64,000 nt of DNA from Aliidongia dinghuensis (GTDB lineage Bacteria > Pseudomonadota > Alphaproteobacteria > ATCC43930 > CGMCC-115725), in contig NZ_BMJQ01000021.1 in assembly GCF_014643535.1 (NCBI RefSeq), forward strand, positions 1 through 64,000, in the 5' to 3' direction. The notes under the pieces are model-generated. The model saw only the letters and a list, made by a program, of their open reading frames with translations. It had not been told where the DNA came from and made no database searches. Position 1 is the stretch's first letter, and the number at the start of each line of letters is the position of its first letter. The translations under genes were made by a program, and so were the position numbers. Shown here one piece after another: positions 34,777 through 43,986 of the stretch.

Positions 34777-34798
34777 CTGTCGACAGCCGACAGTCGAC
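34777..34798. promoter_or_regulatory. Overlapping GTCGAC palindromes, probable FCD-type GntR operators
   Basis: A perfect 10-bp palindrome CTGTCGACAG is followed after two bases by GACAGTCGAC, giving two GTCGAC cores and a direct CGACAG repeat. The pair lies midway between divergent aldolase and GntR genes, about 60 bases from each start. TGTCGACA-like dyads are typical for FadR-type GntR proteins. Confidence 0.55.
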
Positions 34799-34861
34799 CG
34801 ACTAAGCTTGCAACGAGCACTGGGCTGTACCGAGAGAGCGTAGCGCCGTCGTGCACGAGGA

Positions 34862-35596
34862 ATGCCAGAAACCATGTCGATGCCCGCCCCCGCCTTCGCC
34901 ACCGTCGAATCCGCCGATCTCGTCGACCTGATCGAGGCCGAGCTGACGCGGGCGATCGTCGAGGGGCGCCTCCGGCCCGGCAGCCGCGTCGTCGAGGCCG
35001 AGACCGCGCGCCAGATGGGGGTGAGCCGCGCCCCCGTGCGCGAGGCGGCGCGGCGCCTCGAACGCCAGGGCATCCTGGTCGCGAAGCCGCGCCACGGCTT
35101 CTACGTGCGCGAGATCACGACCAAGGAGATCGACGATCTCTATGCCGTGCGGCTCATGCTCGAGGATGCCGCCATCGTGGGCGCCTGCGCCCAGGCCGAC
35201 GCGGCGGGCCTCGCCCGGCTGCAGGCCAAGGTCGACGAGATGCGCGCGACGGCACCGACGCTGACCTCGCCGCAGCGCATCCAGCTCGACCTGCAATTCC
35301 ATCTGACGCTCGCCGAGCTCTCGGGCAACGCGCGCCTCCTGCGCCTGTTCGCGACGATCGAGACCGAGGTCCGCATGATCATCGCCCTGCTCGACAACCA
35401 CTATGTCGACCCGCTGATGGTCGCGAACTCGCACCAGCCGATCATCGACGCCATCGCCCGGCGCAACGAGGCGGCGGCGCGCGCGCATCTCCGCGAGCAC
35501 ATCACGTCCGCCTGGCATCACGTGCGCGACCTGTTCGCGCGCCAACGCCCTACGCCGACCACCATCGAGAGGCCTGCCGATGAAGATCGCCTATAG
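34862..35596 (+). CDS. GntR-family regulator, FadR/FCD subfamily
   Basis: This 244-residue regulator has a winged helix at about residues 20-85 (VVEAETARQMGVSRAPVREAARRLE) and an all-helical FCD domain. That domain has the metal-binding pattern Asp/His in LDLQFHLTLAELSGN, then HQPIIDAI and HLREHI. It diverges from the class II aldolase operon and overlaps the start of the deacetylase-like gene by 17 bases. It probably controls both directions. The start at 34862 is partly uncertain; an ATG four codons later is an alternative. Confidence 0.88.
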   Translation: MPETMSMPAPAFATVESADLVDLIEAELTRAIVEGRLRPGSRVVEAETARQMGVSRAPVREAARRLERQGILVAKPRHGFYVREITTKEIDDLYAVRLMLEDAAIVGACAQADAAGLARLQAKVDEMRATAPTLTSPQRIQLDLQFHLTLAELSGNARLLRLFATIETEVRMIIALLDNHYVDPLMVANSHQPIIDAIARRNEAAARAHLREHITSAWHHVRDLFARQRPTPTTIERPADEDRL

Positions 35597-36608
35597 CGCG
35601 CGCCACGCGCTCCACGACCCGCAGTTCTTCCTGGTCCGCGGCCGGCCGCAGCGCAGTGCCGAGCAGCCGGAACGGGCGACGCGCCTCATGGACGCGATCC
35701 GCCCGCTCGGCGTCGAGATCGCGGCCCCCGAGGATTTCGGGCCCAGCCCGCGCGCGGCGATCCATACGCCCGCCTATCTCGACTTCCTCGAGACGGCGCA
35801 CGAGCGCTGGCAGGCGCTGGGCGATGCGTCGGCCGAAGTGCTGCCCAACATGCATCCGCTGCCCGGCCAGCCGGTGACGTATCCCGAGGGCATCGTCGGC
35901 CGCGCCGGCTATCACATGGCCGACACCGCCTGCCCGATCGGTGCCGGCACCTGGGCGGCCGCGGTCGAGGCCGCGCACAGCGCCTGCCAGGCCGCACAAT
36001 GGGTGATCGACGGCGAGCGCGCCGCCTATGCACTCTGCCGCCCACCCGGCCACCACGCCTATGCCGACCGCGCCGGCGGCTTCTGCTTCCTCAACAATTC
36101 GGCGATCGCCGCGCAATACCTGCTGCCGAAATACGGCCGGGTCGCGATCCTTGACGTCGACGTGCATCACGGCAACGGCACGCAGGGCATCTTCTGGCAC
36201 CGGCGCGACGTGCTGACCGTGTCGCTGCACGGCGATCCCGCGGGCTTCTACCCGTTCTTCGTCGGCTATGCCCATGAGCGCGGCGAGGGCGACGGGCTCG
36301 GCTACAACATCAACGTGCCGCTGCCGCACGGCACCGGCGATGACGGCTACCTGGCTGCTCTCGCCCGCACGGCACGCCAGATCAAGGCCTTCGCACCCGG
36401 TGCCGTCGTCGTGGCACTCGGCCTCGACGCCTACGAGGGCGACCCGTTGAAGGCGCTCGCCATCACCACGCCGGGCTTCGCCCGCATCGGTGCGGCGATC
36501 GCCGAGCTCGGCCTGCCGACCGTGTTCGTGCAGGAGGGCGGCTATCTCTCGGCCGAGCTCGGTCAAAATCTCGCGAGCGTCTTGACCGGCTTCCGCCGCG
36601 CCGTCTGA
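35580..36608 (+). CDS. Histone-deacetylase-family amidohydrolase, acetylpolyamine-type
   Basis: This 342-residue zinc hydrolase resembles bacterial acetylpolyamine amidohydrolases. The active site is complete: RPPGHHA with His158/His159, GGFCFLNNSA, zinc ligands Asp194 and His196 in DVDVHHGNG, Asp283 in ALGLDAYEGDPL, and the late QEGGYL. The FLVRGRP segment near the N-terminus is typical of the acetylpolyamine group. It should remove acetyl groups from acetylated polyamines or related amides. The class III aminotransferase in the divergent operon could then act on the free amine. That link is inference. Confidence 0.88.
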   Translation: MKIAYSARHALHDPQFFLVRGRPQRSAEQPERATRLMDAIRPLGVEIAAPEDFGPSPRAAIHTPAYLDFLETAHERWQALGDASAEVLPNMHPLPGQPVTYPEGIVGRAGYHMADTACPIGAGTWAAAVEAAHSACQAAQWVIDGERAAYALCRPPGHHAYADRAGGFCFLNNSAIAAQYLLPKYGRVAILDVDVHHGNGTQGIFWHRRDVLTVSLHGDPAGFYPFFVGYAHERGEGDGLGYNINVPLPHGTGDDGYLAALARTARQIKAFAPGAVVVALGLDAYEGDPLKALAITTPGFARIGAAIAELGLPTVFVQEGGYLSAELGQNLASVLTGFRRAV

Positions 36609-36623
36609 CCCAGGGAGGACGTC

Positions 36624-37904
36624 ATGCCGGACCAGACTACTATCGACCGCATCCTCGCGGCGGTCGACGAACTGTTCGACGAGCAGATCGCCTTCACTCA
36701 GGCGCTCGTGCGTTTCCCGTCGGTGCGCGGCGCCGAGCACACGGCGCAGGACTTCATCCATGACGCCATGCGCGCCCGCGGCCTCGCCATGGACCGTTGG
36801 ACCGTCGACGTGGAGGCGATCCGCCATCACCCGGGCTTCTCGCCGGTCGCCGTCAGCTACGAGAACGCCATCAACGTGGTCGGCACTTTCCGGCCGGACC
36901 GCCAGACCGGCCGCTCGCTGATCCTGAACGGCCATATGGACGTGGTGCCGACCGGCCCGCTCGAGCATTGGACGGCACCGCCGTTCGAGCCGCGCATCGC
37001 CGACGGCTGGCTCTACGGCCGGGGCTCGGCCGACATGAAGGCGGGCCTCGCCGCCAACCTCTTCGCCTTCGACGCGATCCGCCGCGCCGGCTTCCGGCCG
37101 GCGGCGCCGATCTATTTCCAGTCGGTCGTCGAGGAGGAATGCACCGGCAACGGCGCGCTCGCCTGCCTCGTCCGCGGCTATCAGGCCGACGCAGCCCTCA
37201 TCCCGGAGCCGGAGGACGACAAGCTGGTGCGCGCCAACACCGGTGTGCTCTGGTTCAAGGTGCGGGTCGAAGGCCGGCCGACCCACACCCGCGTCATGGG
37301 CGAAGGCGCCAATGCGATCGACGCCGCCTACCGCGTGATCGCGGCGCTGCGCGAACTCGAGGCGCGCTGGAACGACGAGCGACGCGAGCACCGCCATTTC
37401 GAGGACCTGGCGCACCCGATCAACCTCAACATCGGCCGGATCGAGGGCGGCGACTGGGCGTCGAGCGTGCCGGCCTGGTGCACCTTCGAGGCACGCATCG
37501 CGATCTATCCCGGCATCACGGCGGAAGCCGCGGCCGAGGAAATTCGCGCCTGCATCCGCCAGGCGGCGAGCGGCGACGCGTTCCTCGGCAACCACCCGCC
37601 GGCGATCGAATTCCACGGCTTCTTCGCCGAGGGCTACGTGCTGCCCGAGGGCACGGAGGCAGAAGCGACGCTCGCCCGCTCGTTCGCGACCGTGCACAGC
37701 CGCTCGCTCGAAAGCTTCGTCACACCCGGCTATCTCGATGCCCGCGTCTTCATGCTCTATGCCGACACGCCATGCCTCGTCTATGGCCCGGTGTCGGAGG
37801 ACATCCACGGCTATGACGAGCGCGTCAGCCTCGATTCCGTCCGCCGGGTGACCAAGACCATCGCGCTCTTCATCGCCGACTGGTGCGGGCTCAGCCGCCC
37901 TTGA
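36624..37904 (+). CDS. M20-family deacylase/peptidase (ArgE/DapE type)
   Basis: This 426-residue enzyme has an intact M20 metal site: NGHMDVVP, GRGSADMKAG, VVEEECTGNG and a late His in EDIHGYDERV. It follows the acetylpolyamine-type gene by 15 bases and shares its operon, so a second deacylation or amide hydrolysis is likely. Its last 14 bases overlap the end of the convergent ABC permease gene. Confidence 0.87.
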   Translation: MPDQTTIDRILAAVDELFDEQIAFTQALVRFPSVRGAEHTAQDFIHDAMRARGLAMDRWTVDVEAIRHHPGFSPVAVSYENAINVVGTFRPDRQTGRSLILNGHMDVVPTGPLEHWTAPPFEPRIADGWLYGRGSADMKAGLAANLFAFDAIRRAGFRPAAPIYFQSVVEEECTGNGALACLVRGYQADAALIPEPEDDKLVRANTGVLWFKVRVEGRPTHTRVMGEGANAIDAAYRVIAALRELEARWNDERREHRHFEDLAHPINLNIGRIEGGDWASSVPAWCTFEARIAIYPGITAEAAAEEIRACIRQAASGDAFLGNHPPAIEFHGFFAEGYVLPEGTEAEATLARSFATVHSRSLESFVTPGYLDARVFMLYADTPCLVYGPVSEDIHGYDERVSLDSVRRVTKTIALFIADWCGLSRP

Positions 37905-38715
37905 CAGCGCCGGCGGTCAAGCCCGCCACGATCTGGCGCTGCGCCACCACGGTCAGGATCAGCACCGGCAAGGTCACGACCAGGGCGGCCGCTGCGAGCG
38001 GCCCCCAGCTCACCTGCTCGAACGACAGCATGTTGTAGACTGCGACCGGCAAGGTGCGCGTCTCGCGCGTCGCCAGCACGATGCCGAACACGAAATTGTT
38101 CCAGGAGAAGATCACGGCCAGGATGAAGGCCACGACGATGCCCGGCTTCGCGATCGGCAAGGCCACGAGCCGGAACACCTGCCAGCGCGTGGCGCCGTCG
38201 ATGATCGCCGCCTCCTCGAGCTCGAGCGGCGTCGTCTCGAAATAGCCGATCATGATCCAGATCACGATCGGCACGGTCACGACCAGATGGATCAGGATCT
38301 GCGGCCAGAGCGTGCCCATCAGGCCCAGCCATTGGAACAAGAGGAACAGCGGGATCAGGAACGACAGGCCCGGGGTCATGCGCGCGATCATGACGACGAC
38401 CGCGGCGCTGTGCGCCTTCATGCGCGCGATACCGTAGCCGGCCGGCACGCCGACCAGCAGGGCGAACAGGGTGGCACCGCCGGTGACGAGCACGCTGTTC
38501 TCGAAGAACTCGAGGAAATTGTTGCTGCCCAGGATCTGGGCATAGTTCTTCCAGGCGAAGCGCTCAGGGATCAGGATCGGCGGATAGGCGCCGTTGTCGA
38601 TCTCGTATTTGAGCGACAGCGACAGCATCCACAGGAAGAACAAGAGCGCCGGCGAAATCGCGACCAGCACGGCGAAGATGAGGCCGATGCGCTTCAGGAG
38701 GCCGCCGGTCTTCAT
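37891..38715 (-). CDS. Sugar-type ABC permease, MalG-like
   Basis: This 274-residue permease has six helices and the EAA loop EEAAIIDGATRWQVFRLVALP at about residues 167-187. The N-terminal helix follows MKTGGLLKRIG. Its start overlaps the stop of the MalF-like gene by four bases. No ATPase gene accompanies this importer, so a shared MsmK/UgpC-type ATPase encoded elsewhere is probably used. The 3' end overlaps the convergent M20 gene. Confidence 0.88.
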   Translation of the reverse strand: MKTGGLLKRIGLIFAVLVAISPALLFFLWMLSLSLKYEIDNGAYPPILIPERFAWKNYAQILGSNNFLEFFENSVLVTGGATLFALLVGVPAGYGIARMKAHSAAVVVMIARMTPGLSFLIPLFLLFQWLGLMGTLWPQILIHLVVTVPIVIWIMIGYFETTPLELEEAAIIDGATRWQVFRLVALPIAKPGIVVAFILAVIFSWNNFVFGIVLATRETRTLPVAVYNMLSFEQVSWGPLAAAALVVTLPVLILTVVAQRQIVAGLTAGAVKGG

Positions 38716-39638
38716 CGGTCGTCTCCGATCTCGGTCCAGCGGCTCTTCTGGCGCAGGTGCAGCAGGACGAGCGACAGCACCACGATCAGCACGAAGAACA
38801 CGATCGCGATCGCCGAGCCGTATCCCACGTCGTAATAGGCGAAGGCGACGCTGTAGAGATAGAGGTTGATCGTCTCGGACGCCGTCCCCGGACCGCCCTG
38901 GGTGATCGCATAGATGATGTCGAAGCTTTTGAGCGCATCGACGGTGCGGATCATGGCTGCCAATAGCAGGAAGGGAGCTATGAGCGGCAGCGTGATGTAG
39001 CGGAACTTCTGCCAGCCGTTGGCGCCGTCGATGTCGGCGCTTTCGTAGGGCTCCATCGGCAAGGCGGCCAAGCCCCCCAGCACGATCAGCATGACGAGCG
39101 GCGTCCATTGCCAGGTCTCGACCATGACCAGCGACGGGATGACGCTCAGCGGATGGTAGACCCAGGCCTGCGGCCCAATGCCGACGAGCGACAGGAGATA
39201 GTTGAGCACGCCCAGCTGCGGGTTGAACATCATGGTCCAGACGAGCGCGATCGCGACCGGCGTCGCCATCATCGGCATGACGAAGATGCCGCGGAGCAGC
39301 CCGCGCAGCGGCAGCCGCTCGTTGAACACGAGGGCTGCCAGCGTGCCGAGCACGATCGGCGCCACGACGGAGAGCGCTGTATAGAGGAGCGTGCGCCAGA
39401 GCGCGTCGAAGAAGCGCGTGTCGCCGGCGAGGCGCAGATAGTTGGCGAGACCGACAAAATGCCGGCTCTCGCCCACCTTCCATTCATTGACGCTCATCCA
39501 GAGCGTGAACAGCCAGGGGAACAGAATGACCGCCCCGACCGTCACCACCGCTGGCAGGATGAAGATCCAATAGCTGCGCCGGGGGCGCCCCGCCACCGGG
39601 GCGGCGGGCGCGGCGTCTGTGGCGGTCGTCGTCACCAT
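38712..39638 (-). CDS. Sugar-type ABC permease, MalF-like
   Basis: This 308-residue permease has an N-terminal helix (SYWIFILPAVVTVGAVILFPWLF), five more hydrophobic segments and the coupling loop ESADIDGANGWQKFRYITLP. It sits 14 bases after the binding-protein stop and overlaps the MalG-like gene by four bases. The pair forms the membrane part of a carbohydrate-uptake-type (CUT1) importer. Confidence 0.88.
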   Translation of the reverse strand: MVTTTATDAAPAAPVAGRPRRSYWIFILPAVVTVGAVILFPWLFTLWMSVNEWKVGESRHFVGLANYLRLAGDTRFFDALWRTLLYTALSVVAPIVLGTLAALVFNERLPLRGLLRGIFVMPMMATPVAIALVWTMMFNPQLGVLNYLLSLVGIGPQAWVYHPLSVIPSLVMVETWQWTPLVMLIVLGGLAALPMEPYESADIDGANGWQKFRYITLPLIAPFLLLAAMIRTVDALKSFDIIYAITQGGPGTASETINLYLYSVAFAYYDVGYGSAIAIVFFVLIVVLSLVLLHLRQKSRWTEIGDDR

Positions 39639-39652
39639 GGAACCAAGCCCGC

Positions 39653-40990
39653 TCACAAGGCTTCGCTGCGCGCCAGCACGGGCCGGAACTCCTCGGTAGC
39701 GCGGTGCAGCTCGGCGGCCGGATCGGCGCCCGACAGCATGTTGGTGAGCGCCACGCCCATGATGTCGCGGAACTCGGTCACCGGCACGATGACCGGCAGG
39801 GCCAAGCGGCTGATCGGCGCCGAGCCGGCGATCGCGTCGACCCAGGCCCCCGGCATCTTGACGCCCTGGCGGATCGCCGGGTCGTTCAGGACCGAGTTGC
39901 GGAACGGCACGCCGGCGCCGGCCTGCAGCAGGCGGGCGCCCATCTGCTTCGAGATCGCCCATTGGCAATAAAGATAGGCCGCTCCCTTGTTCTGGCTCGC
40001 CTCGGGTACACCGATGCCGTCGCCGAACGTGCCCGACGCCTGCACCTTGGGCCCGCGCGGCATGACGCCATAGCCGACCTTGCCGACGACGCGGGACTTG
40101 TCCGGATCCTCGAGCGGCGGGGCGAAGCCGATGCCGTCGAGCCACATGCCGATCTTGCCCTGCAGGAACGCCGACTGGCATTCCGCCCAGTTGAAGCCCG
40201 CCACACCCGGCGGCGCCGCTTTCGTCATGAGTCGCTGATAGAGCTTGGCCGCCTCGATCGCCTCCGGCGTGTCGGTCAAGAGCTTGCCGTCCGGGCCGAC
40301 GCTGTCCGAGCCATAGCCGAGCAGGAAGCTGGTCCAGACCGGCGTGTTGGCGTTCTTCTGGCCGCGCGCGACGAAGCCGTAGGTATTGGTCTTGGGATCG
40401 GTCAGCGCCTCGGCGGCCGCGACCATCTCGTCGAAGGTCTTGGGATAGGCCAGACCCTTCTTCGCGAAGAGATCCTTGTTCCAGTAGATGATCCAATAGT
40501 CGACCGAGAACGGCAGGGACCGCATCGTCCCATGGGCATCCTTGGCGAAGGTGAGGCCGGCCTCCGCGAAGTCGCTCTCGACCAGCGACGGATCCGTCAG
40601 CGTCGAGTCCTTCATGAAGCCCGAGAGATCGGCCAGCCACTTGGCCTTCTCGAACTGGCGCTTCTGGACGTGGTAGCTCAAGTGCACCACGTCGAAGCTC
40701 GGCTTGCCCGAGGTCAGCTCAATGACCGCCTTCTGGCGCTGCTGCTGCTCCGGCACCTGCTCGGACGACACCTTGATGCCGGTGAGTTCCTCGAACTCCT
40801 TCTCGTACTGCTGCAGCGTGTCGCCGCGCGGGCTCTTGACGAGGTTGACCTCGATCTTGCTGCCGGCGAACTTCTTCCAGTTCACCTCGGCGAAGGCCGG
40901 CCGGATCCCGGCGAGCCCGAGCCCGCCCAGAGCCGCACTGCCGGCCAGGAAGCGGCGGCGCGTCGGCTGCCAAATGATCGATCCCGTCAT
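39653..40990 (-). CDS. Sugar-type ABC solute-binding protein
   Basis: This 445-residue SBP family 1 protein has a twin-arginine leader (TRRRFLAGSAALGGLGLAG, cleavage probably after AFA near residue 34). The ATG at 40990 is chosen because GGGGAGG lies nine bases upstream; the ATG at 40999 directly abuts that ribosome site. Typical features are FEELTGIKV, VIELTSGKPSFDVVHL and AFLQGKIGMW. It delivers a carbohydrate-like solute to the two permeases downstream. The ligand is unknown. Confidence 0.88.
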   Translation of the reverse strand: MTGSIIWQPTRRRFLAGSAALGGLGLAGIRPAFAEVNWKKFAGSKIEVNLVKSPRGDTLQQYEKEFEELTGIKVSSEQVPEQQQRQKAVIELTSGKPSFDVVHLSYHVQKRQFEKAKWLADLSGFMKDSTLTDPSLVESDFAEAGLTFAKDAHGTMRSLPFSVDYWIIYWNKDLFAKKGLAYPKTFDEMVAAAEALTDPKTNTYGFVARGQKNANTPVWTSFLLGYGSDSVGPDGKLLTDTPEAIEAAKLYQRLMTKAAPPGVAGFNWAECQSAFLQGKIGMWLDGIGFAPPLEDPDKSRVVGKVGYGVMPRGPKVQASGTFGDGIGVPEASQNKGAAYLYCQWAISKQMGARLLQAGAGVPFRNSVLNDPAIRQGVKMPGAWVDAIAGSAPISRLALPVIVPVTEFRDIMGVALTNMLSGADPAAELHRATEEFRPVLARSEAL

Positions 40991-41082
40991 AATGTCCATC
41001 CTCCCCTTGCGTCCGCGGGACGTCGAGCGCCCCGCGCTGATTTGTTCTTTCGAATAGGCGATACCGCGTTCCCCGACCCGGC

Positions 41083-42435
41083 TCAACTGGTCGAGCGCGC
41101 AGTCGCCGCCTGCGGTGCCAGGATCCACCCACCGGCCAGAAATGTGAACAGGAACGCGGCGATGATCGGGGCCAGCGCCAGCGTGTAGAGCCCCGCGACC
41201 GGGGTCTGGAACGCCGCCTCCGCCCAGGTCTTGACGTTGGGTGCCACGAAGCCGCCGAGATTGCCGATCGCGTTGATGACCGCGAGCCCGCCCGCCGCCG
41301 CCGTGCCGCCCAGATAGCCGGTCGGGAAGGTCCAGAAGATCGGTTGCGAGCAGATGATGCCCATGGTGACGAAGCAGAGCGCGATCACCGCCGGCAGCGG
41401 TGCCAGGTGGCCGGATGCGATCAAGCCGCAGGCGATGCAGAGCAGCAACGCGATGCCGAAAGTCCGGCGGAAGCCGGTGCCGACGGCGAGCGGCGGCAGG
41501 ATCAACGCCGCCACGATCGCGCAGGCCCAGGGTACCGCCGAGACGAATCCCACCAGCACGCCGATATTGACGTGCAGCAGCCCGCTCACCTGCGTCGGCA
41601 GATAGAAGGCGACGCCGTAGCTGCTGATCTGGATCAGGAAATAGATCGTCGCGAACAGCATGAGCCGCGGATCGGTCAGCACGGCGCGAAAGCCGGTCTT
41701 GCCCTCGGCTGCCTTCACCGCATCCTCGGCCGCGAGTGTCCGGCTCAAGGCGTCGCGCTCCTCCGCTGTGAGCCAGCGGGCGTCCGCCGGGCGATCCGTC
41801 AGGTACCAATAGGCCCAGACGCCGACAGCGACCGCGAGCAGCCCTTCGATCAGGAACATCCATTGCCAGCCCATGAGGCCCGCCACGCCGTCGAGATCGA
41901 GCAAGGTGCCGGACAAGGGCCCGCCGAACATCAGGGCTAAGGGCGCCCCGAAATAGAACAGGCCCAGGATCCGCCCGCGCGACCGAGCGGGAAACCAATA
42001 GGTCATGTAGAGGATGGCGCCGGGGAAGAACCCGGCCTCGGCCAAGCCCAGGAACAGGCGCATGACCGAGAAGGACGTATCGCCGCGGGCCCAGATCATG
42101 GCCGCGGCGATGAGGCCCCAGGTCACCATGATGCGCGACATCCAGCGCCGGGCGCCGAACCGGTGCAGCATCAGGTTGCTCGGCACCTCGAACGCGGCAT
42201 AGCCGATGAAGAACACGCCGGCGCCGAAGGCAAAGGCGGCATCACTGACGCCGGTCGCCGCCTGGAACGCCTGCTTGGCAAACCCGATGTTCGCCCGGTC
42301 GAGATAGGACAGCATGTACATGAGGATCAGGAACGGGAGCAGGCGGCGCATCGCCTTCGCCGTGGCGCGATCGAGCGCCGCCTCCCGGTCCTGCCCCCCG
42401 TCCCGCCACTGGGCCATGTTGGTCTCGGCCGTCAT
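41083..42435 (-). CDS. MFS transporter, anion:cation symporter (sugar-acid/tartrate-like) family
   Basis: This 450-residue protein has twelve hydrophobic segments. The early motif MYMLSYLDRANIGFAK is typical of the anion:cation symporter group (relatives of phthalate, tartrate, galactonate and glucarate carriers). The central loop (about residues 215-250) is cytoplasmic. It should import an organic acid with protons. The adjacent FAD-linked hydroxyacid dehydrogenase, 51 bases upstream on the same strand, may oxidise that acid. Confidence 0.88.
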   Translation of the reverse strand: MTAETNMAQWRDGGQDREAALDRATAKAMRRLLPFLILMYMLSYLDRANIGFAKQAFQAATGVSDAAFAFGAGVFFIGYAAFEVPSNLMLHRFGARRWMSRIMVTWGLIAAAMIWARGDTSFSVMRLFLGLAEAGFFPGAILYMTYWFPARSRGRILGLFYFGAPLALMFGGPLSGTLLDLDGVAGLMGWQWMFLIEGLLAVAVGVWAYWYLTDRPADARWLTAEERDALSRTLAAEDAVKAAEGKTGFRAVLTDPRLMLFATIYFLIQISSYGVAFYLPTQVSGLLHVNIGVLVGFVSAVPWACAIVAALILPPLAVGTGFRRTFGIALLLCIACGLIASGHLAPLPAVIALCFVTMGIICSQPIFWTFPTGYLGGTAAAGGLAVINAIGNLGGFVAPNVKTWAEAAFQTPVAGLYTLALAPIIAAFLFTFLAGGWILAPQAATARSTS

Positions 42436-42486
42436 CCGTTTCCTCCCCGATCGTTTGCGTTCGTTGGTCCGGTCAAAGCCCCTGGG

Positions 42487-43899
42487 TCAGAGCACCTTGC
42501 CGGGATTGAGCAGGTTGCGCGGATCGAGCGCCGCTTTCACCGTGCGCATCAGTGCCAGTTCGATCGGCGAGCGCGTATAGCCGAGCCACCGCTTCTTGGT
42601 CGTGCCGATGCCGTGCTCGGCCGAGACGGTCCCGCCGAAGCGGCGGACACAGCCGTAGATCACCTCGTCGATCGTTTCCTTCGGCTGCGGCTCGACCCCG
42701 GGCTGGCAGGCGACGATATGCAGGTTGCCGTCGCCGATATGGCCGTAGAACAGCGCCACCACGCCCGGCAGCTGCGCCCGCAGCTCGGCACCGCAAGCCT
42801 CGACATAGCGGTTCATCTCGGCGATCGGCAGGCCGATGTCGAACGACTGGTGGCGCCCCAGCACCTGGTTGAACTCGGCGCAGGCATCGCGCACACCCCA
42901 GAACGCCTTGACGTCGGCCAGCGACTGGGCGACCGCGGCATCGGCGACGGTGCCGGCCTCCGCCAGTTGCTCGAGCCAGTCCTGGAAGCGCGGGCCGTCG
43001 ACCGTCGCATCGGTGCCCTGGGCCTCGACCAGCACATAGACCGCATGGTCGCCGCCGATCGGGCTGCGCACATTCGGCACTTGGCGGGTCACGACCTCCC
43101 AATAGTCCGGCCACATGACCTCGAAGGCCGACAAGATCGGCCCGAGGCCGCGCCGGGCGGCCGCGAGCAGCTCCAGCACCTTGTCGTAGCTCGAGAGGCC
43201 GCAGAGCGCCGCCATCGTGCAGCCCGGCTGCGGGTGCAGCCTGAGCACGGCCCGCGTGATGATGCCGAGCGTACCCTCGCTGCCGACGAACAGCTGCTTC
43301 AAGTCATAGCCGGCATTGTTCTTCATCATCTTGTTGAGGCTCGAGACGAGCGTGCCGTCCGGCAGCACCGCCTCGAGCCCCAGCACCATTTCGCGCGCCA
43401 TGCCGTAGCGGATGACCCGGTTGCCGCCGGCATTGGTCGAAAGATTGCCGCCGATGGTGCAAGAGCCGCGTGCGCCAAGATCGAGCGCACAGAAGAAGCC
43501 CGCCGCCTCGGCCGCGCGCTGCACGGTCTCGAGCGGCGTGCCCGCGCGCACCGTCATCGTGCCTGCGGCCGCGTCGATCTCCTCGACGCCGACGAACCGT
43601 TCGAGCGAGAGCGCCACGCTGGCGCCGTCGGCGCGCGCACCGCCGCAGAGGCCGGTCAGCCCACCCTGGGGGACGACCGCGATGTCATGGCTGACACAGA
43701 TGCGCACCGCCGCGGCGACACCTTCCGGGCTGTCGGGCCGCAATACGGCGAGGGGGCGCGAGGCCGGCAACGGGCTCCAGTCCCGCTCGTTGCGCGCGGG
43801 GATATCGTCCCCGACGAGCACGGCGGCATCGCCCAGGGCGGACCGGAGCTCTTCGACAATACCGGCGAAATCCTCGGCCGTTTCCGGTTTCGGCAACAT
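42487..43899 (-). CDS. FAD-linked hydroxyacid dehydrogenase (GlcD / D2HGDH type), second copy
   Basis: This 470-residue flavoprotein has a PCMH FAD domain (about residues 35-225) with PQGGLTGLCGGA, TIGGNLSTNAGGNRVIRYGM and GSEGTLGIITRAVLRLHPQP. The C-terminal oxidase domain has GHIGDGNLHIV and SAEHGIGTTKKRWL. The Asn/Ala/Gly-rich FAD loop resembles D-2-hydroxyglutarate and D-lactate dehydrogenases. It is related to the gene at 12796-14238 but clearly diverged. With the MFS gene it forms an uptake-and-oxidation pair for a hydroxyacid. Confidence 0.88.
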   Translation of the reverse strand: MLPKPETAEDFAGIVEELRSALGDAAVLVGDDIPARNERDWSPLPASRPLAVLRPDSPEGVAAAVRICVSHDIAVVPQGGLTGLCGGARADGASVALSLERFVGVEEIDAAAGTMTVRAGTPLETVQRAAEAAGFFCALDLGARGSCTIGGNLSTNAGGNRVIRYGMAREMVLGLEAVLPDGTLVSSLNKMMKNNAGYDLKQLFVGSEGTLGIITRAVLRLHPQPGCTMAALCGLSSYDKVLELLAAARRGLGPILSAFEVMWPDYWEVVTRQVPNVRSPIGGDHAVYVLVEAQGTDATVDGPRFQDWLEQLAEAGTVADAAVAQSLADVKAFWGVRDACAEFNQVLGRHQSFDIGLPIAEMNRYVEACGAELRAQLPGVVALFYGHIGDGNLHIVACQPGVEPQPKETIDEVIYGCVRRFGGTVSAEHGIGTTKKRWLGYTRSPIELALMRTVKAALDPRNLLNPGKVL

Positions 43900-43986
43900 G
43901 ACTGCGTTTCCTCAGAGCTTCGACGTGGCCGGCCTGCTTGACCGCAGGCTTCTCGAAAGGCTGGAATTTGCGGGCTGCCCGCCGCT

